7,480 bases of DNA from Marinosulfonomonas sp. (GCA_022712735.1 JAFLKA010000385.1:1-7480); one strand, 5' to 3'; numbered from the stretch's first letter, positions 1 through 5,392 are shown. Notes: generated by a model not told the origin, from the letters alone. Program-made: numbers and translations.

Positions 1-1348
1 CAAGATCAGTTTTGACGGCAAGGCGGGTATCAGCCCGCCATCCGCAGACGGTGACATCAAGGCCGATCTGGCGGATATGGCAGCCCTGTTCGGCGCGATA
101 GATATGGAGGCGCCAGACCTGCCCAAGGGCATGGGGCGCACGGCGAATGTATCGGGCAGAATGACCTATACAGCCAAAGGCACAGCGCATTTGCGTAATG
201 GATTGATCAAGCTGGAGCACAATGTGTTTTCCGGTGGGGCCGATCTGTTTTTTGACGGTGAGCGTCCCCGCCTAAAGGCGCGGTTCGAGGCGGACGCGCT
301 GGATTTCTCGGTTCTGGCGGCGGGCGTCGATGATGCTGGGCAAGATGTTGAGGTGGCCAAAGGATGGCCCAAGGATGTGATCGATACCAGCGCTCTAGCC
401 GCGCTTGACGCCGATGTAACGCTGGTGGCGAATTCGATCAATCTGGGCACGGTCAAGCTGGGACAATCCAGTGTGGTGGCCAAGCTGGATCGTTCGCGCG
501 TGGTGTTCACATTGAACGAGGTGCGGACCTATGACGGTGTCATCAAGGGTCAGTTTGTGCTGAACGGGCGTGGTGGTCTGTCAGTGGGCGGTGATTTGAC
601 TGCGACGGGGCTGGCAATGACGCCGCTGCTGCGTGATCTGGCGGATTACGAGCGGCTGGTTGGTGTGGGTGACATGCGCCTGAAGTTTCTGGGTGTCGGC
701 AACACGATGGATGCGATCATGAACAGCCTGTCCGGGGATGGATCGTTCAAGCTGGGGCAGGGCGAGATACTGGGCCTTGATCTGGTCGGGATGCTGCGCA
801 ATCTGGATTCGTCCTATCGTGGCGAGGGACAGAAGACTGTGTTCAACTCGATCGGGGCGACATTTACCATTAAGGACGGGGTGCTGCGCAATGATGATCT
901 GTCGTTCATAGCACCTTTGGCCAAGGCGCTGGGCGCTGGCGACGTTGGTATCGGCACGCAAACCCTGAAGTATCGTGTGAACCCCGTTGTGATGACCGCT
1001 GCCGATGGCACCGGCGGAATTTCGGTGCCGGTGCTGATCACAGGCACATGGGCCAACCCGAAATTCCGGCCTGATTTGCAGGCGTTGATTGACCAGAATC
1101 TGGCCGAGGAAAAAGCCGCATTGGAGGCAAAGATTGCTGCTGAGAAAGCCGCGGCCGAAGCGCGGTTGCAAGCGGAAAAGGCTGCACTGGAAGCGCGATT
1201 GGCTGCTGAAAAAGCCAAGGCGCTACAGCGGGCACAAGAGGTGCTGGATGTCGAGATCGAGGAGGGTGAAACCCTTGAGGATGCGGCGCGGCGCAAGCTG
1301 GAGGAAGAAGCCAAACGCAAGTTGCTGAATTTGTTGGGCGGCGAGTAG
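1..1348 (+). CDS. AsmA family protein, 3' part (5' end outside window)
   Basis: The reading frame is open from base 2 to the TAG at 1346-1348, so the start lies upstream and about 449 C-terminal residues are seen. AsmA-family proteins are inner-membrane-anchored with a large periplasmic part, and are linked to envelope assembly and lipid transport between membranes. Here one sees the beta-rich repetitive AsmA C-terminal region, including the family-like end motif ITGTWANPKFRPDL at about 1037-1078. After it comes a charged alpha-helical tail of about 85 residues (from about 1090) made of AEKAALEARL-type repeats, ending RRKLEEEAKRKLLNLLGG. I recall such Ala/Glu/Lys tails in other alphaproteobacterial AsmA proteins. 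There is no membrane segment in the visible part; the N-terminal anchor would be upstream. The family call is firm. Which AsmA paralogue it is and its exact substrate cannot be told. Confidence 0.88.
   Translation, partial: KISFDGKAGISPPSADGDIKADLADMAALFGAIDMEAPDLPKGMGRTANVSGRMTYTAKGTAHLRNGLIKLEHNVFSGGADLFFDGERPRLKARFEADALDFSVLAAGVDDAGQDVEVAKGWPKDVIDTSALAALDADVTLVANSINLGTVKLGQSSVVAKLDRSRVVFTLNEVRTYDGVIKGQFVLNGRGGLSVGGDLTATGLAMTPLLRDLADYERLVGVGDMRLKFLGVGNTMDAIMNSLSGDGSFKLGQGEILGLDLVGMLRNLDSSYRGEGQKTVFNSIGATFTIKDGVLRNDDLSFIAPLAKALGAGDVGIGTQTLKYRVNPVVMTAADGTGGISVPVLITGTWANPKFRPDLQALIDQNLAEEKAALEAKIAAEKAAAEARLQAEKAALEARLAAEKAKALQRAQEVLDVEIEEGETLEDAARRKLEEEAKRKLLNLLGGE
1103..1234 (+). repeat. Four tandem 33-bp units encoding an 11-residue helical repeat
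   Basis: Within the AsmA tail, four consecutive 33-bp units begin at 1103, 1136, 1169 and 1202. They encode AEEKAALEAKI, AAEKAAAEARL, QAEKAALEARL and AAEKAKALQRA. Units 2 and 3 are closest, and unit 4 is degenerate in its second half. Codons differ between units (GAG/GAA, GCC/GCG/GCA), so the copies are not recent exact duplications. An 11-residue (hendecad) period implies a long straight helix or right-handed coiled coil, or an amphipathic lipid-binding helix. Confidence 0.85.
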
Positions 1349-1481
1349 CAGGGGCGTGAATGTCCGGTTGTGAAAAGGCGCTTGTTTCAGGCCTGAGTTT
1401 TTGGTGATGGGACGCGAAAGGTATTAAAAACCATGCTATAACAACGGGTTGGCCCGCCCAATGTCCATGCTAAACGTTTCC

Positions 1482-1497
1482 ACTATTCCGGAATAGT
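1482..1497. promoter_or_regulatory. Perfect 16-bp palindrome, possible operator
   Basis: The sequence ACTATTCCGGAATAGT equals its own reverse complement. It lies in the 239-bp gap between the AsmA gene and the copper-related pair, 90 bp before the ATG at 1588. A short T run (1505-1509) follows shortly after, so it could alternatively be a weak 6-bp-stem, 4-nt-loop terminator. A two-fold symmetric site with 5-8 bp half-sites is typical of a dimeric repressor or activator. Which regulator binds is unknown; no regulator gene is in the window. Confidence 0.5.
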
Positions 1498-1552
1498 AGT
1501 TCTGTTTTTAAAGCCTGCAGCAACGGTAATATATATGCGGCTTTTCGGCCTC

Positions 1553-1581
1553 TTGCCGTTCACAACACGTCTGGCTATCTA
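1553..1581 (+). promoter_or_regulatory. Sigma-70-like promoter abutting the ATG at 1588
   Basis: TTGCCG (1553-1558) is followed after exactly 17 bp by TATCTA (1576-1581). Transcription would start about 7 bp further on, at or next to the A of the ATG at 1588, giving a leaderless mRNA. No Shine-Dalgarno sequence is visible before that ATG, which fits. A second AT-rich stretch at 1527-1536 could be a -10 element, but it has no good -35 partner at the right distance. Confidence 0.35.
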
Positions 1582-1587
1582 TGGCGT

Positions 1588-1929
1588 ATGTTGCGCCTGA
1601 TAAACGCCCTTTTCCTGTCCCTGACACTGGTCCTGACCAGCTACAGCATGGCTGTGGCGCGTGGTCAGAGCCCGGATATCGGCACCGATATGGTGATCTG
1701 TACGGGCGTTGGCATGATCACCATCACCATCGGCCCGGATGATGAGCCGGTCGAAACCACCCACATCTGCCCCGATGCGATGTCGATCTTTGCGGCGGCA
1801 ATGACAGCGTATGATATTCCCGCCCAACCTACTGCCATGCAATGGCGGGTTATGGTGCCGGATACCACTCTCATACAGCCGCAAGAAACCCTTTCTCCAT
1901 CAGCGCGCGGACCTCCCTTGGTCGTTTGA
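1588..1929 (+). CDS. Small secreted DUF2946-like protein next to a copper chaperone
   Basis: This 113-residue protein has a predicted Sec signal peptide: a basic MLR start, a hydrophobic stretch at about 4-20 and a likely cut after AVA at about residue 24. The mature part carries Cys38 in the segment MVICTG, a HICPDA segment (Cys61) and a C-terminal SARGPP (105-110). This layout resembles the small DUF2946-type proteins found beside periplasmic copper genes in alphaproteobacteria, where CPxC is usual; here the second Cys is Ala64. Its two remaining cysteines could bind a metal or form a disulfide. Function is not established. It lies 45 bp before the PCu(A)C gene in the same direction, suggesting one operon. 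No Shine-Dalgarno site precedes the ATG; a promoter-like pair ends 6 bp before it. The coding call is well supported by the signal peptide and context; the family name is by resemblance only. Confidence 0.72.
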   Translation: MLRLINALFLSLTLVLTSYSMAVARGQSPDIGTDMVICTGVGMITITIGPDDEPVETTHICPDAMSIFAAAMTAYDIPAQPTAMQWRVMVPDTTLIQPQETLSPSARGPPLVV

Positions 1930-1952
1930 CACCCAAACAACACGTCAAACGA
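1922..1952 (+). other. Perfect 9-bp inverted repeat between the two copper-unit genes
   Basis: TCGTTTGAC (1922-1930) and GTCAAACGA (1944-1952) are exact reverse complements separated by 13 bases. In RNA they form a 9-bp stem with a 13-nt A/C-rich loop. The left arm contains the TGA stop of the upstream gene. The right arm ends 10 bp before the AAGGA ribosome binding site of the chaperone gene. It could stabilise or process the transcript, set the ratio of the two proteins, or be a regulator site. No T run follows, so a simple terminator is unlikely. Confidence 0.6.
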
Positions 1953-1974
1953 ACTTATACCCAAGGATAGTATT

Positions 1975-2466
1975 ATGCTTCTTCGTAGAACTTTTATGGT
2001 CGCCGCTGCGGCCTGTGCTTTCGCCCTGCCAACCTTTGCCGGTGAAATGGGCATCATGATCAAAGACCCCTACAGCCGCTCGGCTGGTCCGAACGCCAAA
2101 ACCGGCGCTGCCTTTTTCGGTATTATGAACCACACCGGTCAGGATGACCGCCTGATTGCGGCCTCATCCGATATCGCCAAACGGGTCGAGCTGCACACCC
2201 ACATCGAAACCGCCGACGGCATTATGCAAATGCGCGAGGTCGAAGACGGGTTTCCGGTTGAAGCGGGCGGCATGCACATGCTGCAGCGCGGTGGTGATCA
2301 CGTGATGTTCATGGGGCTGACCCGCCCGATGGTTCAGGGCGAAATGGTGACTGTCACCCTGACGTTCGAGGTTGCCGGTGATGTGGTCGTTGAAATCCCT
2401 GTCGATCTGGAGCGCAAACCCGCTGCGGGCGGGATGGCGATGGATCACAAGATGCCAAGCAACTAA
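1975..2466 (+). CDS. PCu(A)C family periplasmic copper chaperone
   Basis: The 163-residue product is a periplasmic Cu(I) chaperone of the PCu(A)C (formerly DUF461) family, which helps deliver copper to the CuA centre of cytochrome c oxidase, typically with Sco proteins. A signal peptide ends after TFA (about residue 22). The copper ligands are visible: the VELHTHIETADGIMQM segment (His74 or His76, Met84/Met86) and GGDHVMFMGL (His109, Met111). The spacing is H74-x11-M86-x22-H109-x-M111, one longer at each gap than the textbook H-x10-M-x21-H-x-M. The C-terminus, GGMAMDHKMPSN, adds Met and His residues like the flexible metal-binding tails seen in the family. An AAGGA ribosome binding site at 1963-1967, 7 bp before the ATG, supports the start. 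It follows the DUF2946-like gene by 45 bp, and a strong hairpin follows its stop. Confidence 0.93.
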   Translation: MLLRRTFMVAAAACAFALPTFAGEMGIMIKDPYSRSAGPNAKTGAAFFGIMNHTGQDDRLIAASSDIAKRVELHTHIETADGIMQMREVEDGFPVEAGGMHMLQRGGDHVMFMGLTRPMVQGEMVTVTLTFEVAGDVVVEIPVDLERKPAAGGMAMDHKMPSN

Positions 2467-2471
2467 AGGCT

Positions 2472-2498
2472 ATGGGCGGGGCTAACGGCTCCGCCCAT
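2472..2498. terminator. Hairpin between convergent genes, likely bidirectional terminator
   Basis: Bases 2472-2498 fold into a 12-bp stem, including two G-T pairs, with the three-base loop AAC. The outer eight pairs, ATGGGCGG with CCGCCCAT, are perfect. It starts 5 bp after the stop of the copper chaperone and ends 3 bp before the stop codon of the convergent gene. The flanking T run is poor on both strands, so termination may be weak or need Rho. Confidence 0.65.
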
Positions 2499-2501
2499 TC
2501 C

Positions 2502-2951
2502 CTACTTTAGCGCTGTTACCGCGACCTTGCGGGCAATTTCATAGGTTGGGCGCGTTTTGAAAAAGCCCAGAGTCGTATGGCTCCCAGGGTCGTATAAATC
2601 CCCGTGATACAGCCGCCCGTCCGGCCCAGCCCCGCCCGTTTCCACAGCATAAGCGTTTGTTGCCTCGTATGATCCAAAGCTGACAGCGCGGGTGAAACAG
2701 TCGCCGTTGTCCAGCAGGAACAGGAACACCTTGCCATAATCGCCTGTGATTTCGCCAAACTTAAGGGCGAGGATATCGCCGTTTTCAGTATCGATGAGTT
2801 CAACCGTTTCATATTCCTGCGTACCGGAGTCCAGATACGCGCCCCAACTGTCCATAACACAGCCCTGCGGTTCAGCGGCGGCCATTTGGCCCAGAACCGT
2901 GACGATCAGGAAAATGGTTCCCCATAGGGCGGTCTTGAAATACTGTAACAT
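2502..2951 (-). CDS. Secreted protein of unknown function
   Basis: The 149-residue protein starts at 2951 on the minus strand. An AAAGG ribosome binding site 6 bp upstream supports the start. An N-terminal signal peptide is clear: MLQYFK, a hydrophobic core at about 8-22, and a likely cut after MAAA at about 26. The mature part of about 123 residues has exactly two cysteines, Cys31 and Cys85, which could pair in the periplasm. It contains GCVMDSWGAYLDS, NGDIL, DNGDCFTRA and a tyrosine/glycine-rich stretch YHGDLYDPGSHTTLGFF. I do not recognise a family. It is convergent with the copper chaperone and divergent from the tyrosine phosphatase gene with only 49 bp between the starts, so their promoters must overlap each other or the coding ends. 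Nothing in the sequence ties it to copper. Confidence 0.78.
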   Translation of the reverse strand: MLQYFKTALWGTIFLIVTVLGQMAAAEPQGCVMDSWGAYLDSGTQEYETVELIDTENGDILALKFGEITGDYGKVFLFLLDNGDCFTRAVSFGSYEATNAYAVETGGAGPDGRLYHGDLYDPGSHTTLGFFKTRPTYEIARKVAVTALK

Positions 2952-3000
2952 GACAAACCTTTCACTTTAATGTCGCCAGTAAACACGAGGTCCATCGCCC

Positions 3001-3477
3001 ATGTCCACCCGCATCCTGTTTGTCTGTCTTGGTAATATCTGCCGTTCGCCCGCCGCCGAAGGGGTGTTTCGCACGCTTAGTGATAAGGCAGGGCTGGACC
3101 TGACGATTGATAGCGCTGGCACCGCTGGCTATCACATCGGCAAAGCGCCTTATGGCCCGATGCAGGACGCGGCAGCGGCGCGGGGGTATGATCTGTCTGA
3201 TTTGCGGGCCCGTCAGTTTTCGGCGGCCGATTTCACCGATTTTGACCTGCTCATCGGTATGGATGTGGACAACATCGCCGATATGAAAATCCTGCGTCCA
3301 AACGGGAATACGACCCCCGTTAGGCTGTTCACTGACTATACAGCAAACAGCAAAACCAGCGATATTCCTGATCCGTATTACACTCGAGATTTTACGGGGG
3401 CTTTGCAGTTGGTTGAGGATGCGAGCGCTGGGTTGATTGAGGCGCTGCATAAGAGTGGGCATGTGGGTGAAACGTGA
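3001..3477 (+). CDS. Low-molecular-weight protein tyrosine phosphatase
   Basis: A 158-residue cytoplasmic protein of the usual family length. The phosphate loop CLGNICRS lies at residues 9-16, with nucleophile Cys9 and Arg15 in the C-x5-R signature. The general-acid segment DPYY is at 124-127 (Asp124). These enzymes hydrolyse phosphotyrosine on proteins via a cysteinyl-phosphate intermediate. Bacterial members act in exopolysaccharide control, stress responses or arsenate reduction. The product could in principle be an arsenate reductase of the same fold, but no ars gene is nearby and DPYY is typical of phosphatases. No partner kinase or polysaccharide gene is in the window. A GAGG at 2987-2990, 10 bp before the ATG, is the only ribosome binding site candidate, with somewhat long spacing. 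Confidence 0.93.
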   Translation: MSTRILFVCLGNICRSPAAEGVFRTLSDKAGLDLTIDSAGTAGYHIGKAPYGPMQDAAAARGYDLSDLRARQFSAADFTDFDLLIGMDVDNIADMKILRPNGNTTPVRLFTDYTANSKTSDIPDPYYTRDFTGALQLVEDASAGLIEALHKSGHVGET

Positions 3478-3513
3478 GAGTTTCAGTAAAAGAAGCCTTA
3501 AAGAGGTCAAGGA

Positions 3514-3774
3514 ATGGTAACACAAAGAAGAACGGTATCTGTTATAGCTGGGCAAATAGTCAAGAAGTGTGAAGAGACTGGGGTGTTCGCTTTCAACTCT
3601 CGGCATTTTTGCTCCGTCGGAGAGTACGAATTAGCTTTTGATGGAATTTATAGATTTGTAGAGGGAAACCCAAAATTCAAAGCTGACTTAGGGGATGATT
3701 ATTTATGGCTTAAAGCGGAACTATGCCCAAAGAAGGATTTTTCGCGTCATCCTCTTTATAAATGGGGCAGCTGA
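3514..3774 (+). CDS. AT-rich orphan gene, small cytoplasmic protein of unknown function
   Basis: An 86-residue protein beginning MVTQRRTVSV and ending HPLYKWGS, with no signal peptide or membrane segment. An AAGAGG ribosome binding site at 3501-3506, 7 bp before the ATG, makes the gene credible. By hand count its GC is about 42%, against roughly 60-67% in neighbouring genes. It uses AGA arginine codons and many A/T-ending codons, so it was probably acquired. The middle part, FNSRHFCSVGEYELAFDGIY (residues 27-46), followed by a charged helical stretch, loosely recalls small acidic immunity proteins such as the MafI type, in which a GE-x(3)-LA helix is common. That resemblance is weak, and no toxin gene is adjacent. 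It starts 37 bp after the phosphatase stop and is convergent with the next gene. A long-spaced GGGGC...GCCCC inverted repeat (3764-3812) brackets its stop. Confidence 0.65.
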   Translation: MVTQRRTVSVIAGQIVKKCEETGVFAFNSRHFCSVGEYELAFDGIYRFVEGNPKFKADLGDDYLWLKAELCPKKDFSRHPLYKWGS

Positions 3775-3817
3775 GCTTACGCACCGTGTTCTCTTATCAG
3801 GAGCTACGCCCCTTCAC

Positions 3818-4135
3818 TCACCCGCCACAAGATGTCTTGGCGGTGGAGCCAAATTCTTTGTAGCGCTTCCAGAAGGCCTCTTTGCGGGAATCATCGGCTT
3901 GGCGCACGTCTTGCGCCATTTGCGGATCCTTAAAGAATTTCGCGGCCAGTGATTGGTCCCGACGGCTAAGCACCCGATCGGCGGCGCCCTGAATGCAGCG
4001 GCACAGCGGGCGCGATACGCCTGCACGGTCTGATTTCAGACAGGCGCGCTGGATTTTACCACCGGCGTGGGCCACGGGGGCGGTTGCGGGTAGGGTGAGT
4101 GCGGCGATCAATGCCGCGAATGCGATGTGTTTCAT
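3818..4135 (-). CDS. Small secreted four-cysteine protein, roseobacter hypothetical
   Basis: The 105-residue form starts at the ATG at 4135. An AAAAGG ribosome binding site at 4144-4149, 8 bp upstream, decides this start over an in-frame GTG at 4156 that would add seven residues before the signal peptide. The signal peptide MKHIAFAALIAALTL... is cut after VAHA (about residue 24). The mature protein has four cysteines: Cys32 (RACLKSDR), Cys45 and Cys47 (LCRC) and Cys103 near the end, probably two disulfides. A conserved-looking stretch AAKFFKDPQMAQDVRQADD (64-82) follows. I recall similar small periplasmic hypotheticals (R-ACL-S-R, LC-CIQ, FF-DP-MAQ-VRQ-D) in Rhodobacterales, without a known role. 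A promoter-like pair lies about 70 bp upstream. The gene is monocistronic here. Confidence 0.8.
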   Translation of the reverse strand: MKHIAFAALIAALTLPATAPVAHAGGKIQRACLKSDRAGVSRPLCRCIQGAADRVLSRRDQSLAAKFFKDPQMAQDVRQADDSRKEAFWKRYKEFGSTAKTSCGG

Positions 4136-4206
4136 GGTGCTTGCCTTTTGCCTCACGGGTGCCCCGATTATTCGAGTGTCGCCCAGTAACGTTGCTCATT
4201 TTCGTC

Positions 4207-4235
4207 AATATGCCCCAAGCGGGCAGAATTTTCAA
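4207..4235 (-). promoter_or_regulatory. Promoter-like pair for the four-cysteine protein gene
   Basis: Read on the minus strand, TTGAAA (4235-4230) is followed after 17 bp by CATATT (4212-4207). Transcription would start near 4200, about 65 nt before the ATG at 4135. The match is 5 of 6 at -35 and 4 of 6 at -10. Confidence 0.35.
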
Positions 4236-4267
4236 TCATTCTGATGCGAAGGTGGCGTTTGGTCGCT

Positions 4268-4323
4268 AGAGCGCTTCGCGTTCCAAGATGATCCTCTGAT
4301 CCAAATTGAACGCGAAACGCTTT
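4268..4323. repeat. Imperfect palindromic intergenic element overlapping the pfkB-like stop
   Basis: AGAGCGCTTCGCGTTC (4268-4283) and GAACGCGAAACGCTTT (4308-4323) pair over 16 positions, with one mismatch and one G-T pair, around a 24-base spacer holding two GATC sites. The right arm overlaps the TAA stop of the kinase gene (4324-4322 on the minus strand). I recall very similar GAGCG-TTCGCG palindromes with a GATC-containing middle scattered between genes of many alphaproteobacteria. It is therefore likely a dispersed REP-like element that may also end the kinase transcript. No T run follows on the minus strand. Confidence 0.65.
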
Positions 4324-5281
4324 AATCCAGCCGCACCAGCGGGCATTGCGCGATCAGCCCTTCGGCCTCGGTTCGTAAACACAGGCGGGTTGCATCGGTC
4401 ATCACTGCCGCACTTGCCGCCGCCACGCCCTTTTGCAGCGCGTATTGGGGCGCGTCGCCTTGCGCCAATGCCAAGGTCAGCGCCCCGACAAAGCTGTCAC
4501 CCGCCCCGACCTTGCTGCGCACCGGCACCTCGGCGGCGGCGGCATGCCAGCCTTCGTCGGCGCTCACCATCACCGACCCTTTTGACCCCAACGCAAGCAC
4601 AATCACCTGCGCCACACCGCGCGCCACCAAACTGCTGGCAAATTCAGCCAACGCATCAACGCTCTCCAACGGTCCGCCCGCCAGATCCTCGGCCTCGGCC
4701 TTGTCCATACGCAACAAATAGGGCGGGTCTGTTGGGTCGCTCGCCAACAGGCGCAATGCTTTGGTCGAGGTGTCCACAATCATCCGTGCGCCCGTGTCGG
4801 CAATCGCACGCCGCAGGCGGGCGGGGAAATCATCCGGCACGCCGGGGGGGTTACTGCCACTTAACACCACGTACCCGCCCGCAGGCACCACTGTGCAAAT
4901 TTCATCAAGTGCGCGATCAACCTGTGGGGCATCCCAGCGCGGGCCCGGCATCACAAAACGGTATTGCTTGCCTGATTTGCGCTCGACCACCGCCATGCTC
5001 TCGCGGGTTTCGCCCGCTATCTCAAAGGGATGCACCTGCACGCCTTCTTGTTCCAGCAAGCCCAGTAAAGTGTGCCCCATATGTCCACCAACAGCAGCAA
5101 ATGCGCGGGCATTGCCGCCCAGAATGTGGATCGCGCGGGCCACATTCACCCCGCCGCCGCCCGGGTCACGCAGCGGCTCGTCACAGCGCACCTTATGTCC
5201 CGCCCGAACCCGCGTGGCGCTGGTTGAAAAATCAACCGTGGGGTTCAGGGTGATGGTTAGAATGTCGGCGGTTACGTTCAT
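4322..5281 (-). CDS. PfkB-family sugar-phosphate kinase, Pfk-2 / 1-phosphofructokinase-like
   Basis: This 319-residue cytoplasmic enzyme of the ribokinase/PfkB fold transfers phosphate from ATP to a phosphosugar, most likely fructose 6-phosphate. Its landmarks resemble E. coli Pfk-2 (about 309 residues): TLNPTVD (11-17), the substrate-loop GGGGVNVARA (41-50), QYRFVMPGP (106-114), SGSNPPG (141-147), LGSKGS (231-236) and the anion hole and catalytic base VGAGDS (258-263, Asp262). The Pfk-2-like TRLC motif near the end (298-301) is also present. The KPN motif common in PfkB kinases is not seen: the equivalent stretch reads LLRMDKAEAEDL (189-200). Fructose 1-phosphate or tagatose 6-phosphate remain possible substrates, since no fru operon is adjacent. 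An AAAGG sits 10 bp before the ATG and a promoter-like pair further up. It is divergent from the SGNH hydrolase gene. Confidence 0.88.
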   Translation of the reverse strand: MNVTADILTITLNPTVDFSTSATRVRAGHKVRCDEPLRDPGGGGVNVARAIHILGGNARAFAAVGGHMGHTLLGLLEQEGVQVHPFEIAGETRESMAVVERKSGKQYRFVMPGPRWDAPQVDRALDEICTVVPAGGYVVLSGSNPPGVPDDFPARLRRAIADTGARMIVDTSTKALRLLASDPTDPPYLLRMDKAEAEDLAGGPLESVDALAEFASSLVARGVAQVIVLALGSKGSVMVSADEGWHAAAAEVPVRSKVGAGDSFVGALTLALAQGDAPQYALQKGVAAASAAVMTDATRLCLRTEAEGLIAQCPLVRLD

Positions 5282-5313
5282 CTGGTGCAGGCCTTTGGAA
5301 ATGGGTTCGGTAT

Positions 5314-5341
5314 TTCATATCGTCCCAGATCATAAGTTCAA
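5314..5341 (-). promoter_or_regulatory. Promoter-like pair for the PfkB-family kinase
   Basis: On the minus strand TTGAAC (5341-5336) and TATGAA (5319-5314) are 16 bp apart. Transcription would start near 5307, giving a short leader that includes the AAAGG ribosome binding site at 5292-5296. The -35 hexamer lies inside the left arm of the inverted repeat at 5331-5383. Confidence 0.35.
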
Positions 5342-5383
5342 GCGCAACCGCATGTCTAAAGGCTTGAGAGCGCCTGAACTATG
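5331..5383. repeat. Large imperfect inverted repeat in the divergent promoter region
   Basis: CATAAGTTCAAGCGC (5331-5345) and GCGCCTGAACTATG (5370-5383) are reverse complements except for one extra A and one mismatch. They are separated by 24 bases. The repeat covers the likely -35 of the kinase gene in its left arm and a possible -35 of the hydrolase gene at its inner right edge. It could be a paired operator for one regulator acting on both genes, or a cruciform/REP-like element. Confidence 0.5.
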
Positions 5384-5392
5384 GCTTATCTC
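5364..5392 (+). promoter_or_regulatory. Weak promoter-like pair for the SGNH hydrolase
   Basis: TTGAGA (5364-5369) and TATCTC (5387-5392) are 17 bp apart. This gives a start near 5399 and a leader of about 50 nt. The -35 matches 5 of 6 and the -10 only 3 of 6. Confidence 0.22.

Noticed and set aside
581..1320. Minus-strand open frames across the AsmA gene
   Set aside because: They are antisense shadows rich in Ser/Ala/Arg or His/Gln, without motifs or ribosome binding sites. The plus-strand AsmA frame is unbroken and family-like.
1377..1405. AGGC...GCCT stem followed by GAGTTTTT after the AsmA stop, as a rho-independent terminator
   Set aside because: The stem is only four pairs with an 11-base loop, too weak to call, although the T run is suggestive.
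3764..3812. GGGGCAGCT...AGCTacGCCCC inverted repeat around the 3' end of the AT-rich gene, as terminator or insertion boundary
   Set aside because: The loop is about 30 bases and one arm has a two-base bulge. No T run or target duplication was found, so neither role can be supported.
4306..5253. Long open frame on the plus strand across the kinase gene (315 codons), and another at 4761-5408
   Set aside because: Both lie opposite the PfkB-family gene, which has intact family motifs. Their products are proline/arginine-rich and low-complexity, as expected of antisense frames in GC-rich DNA.
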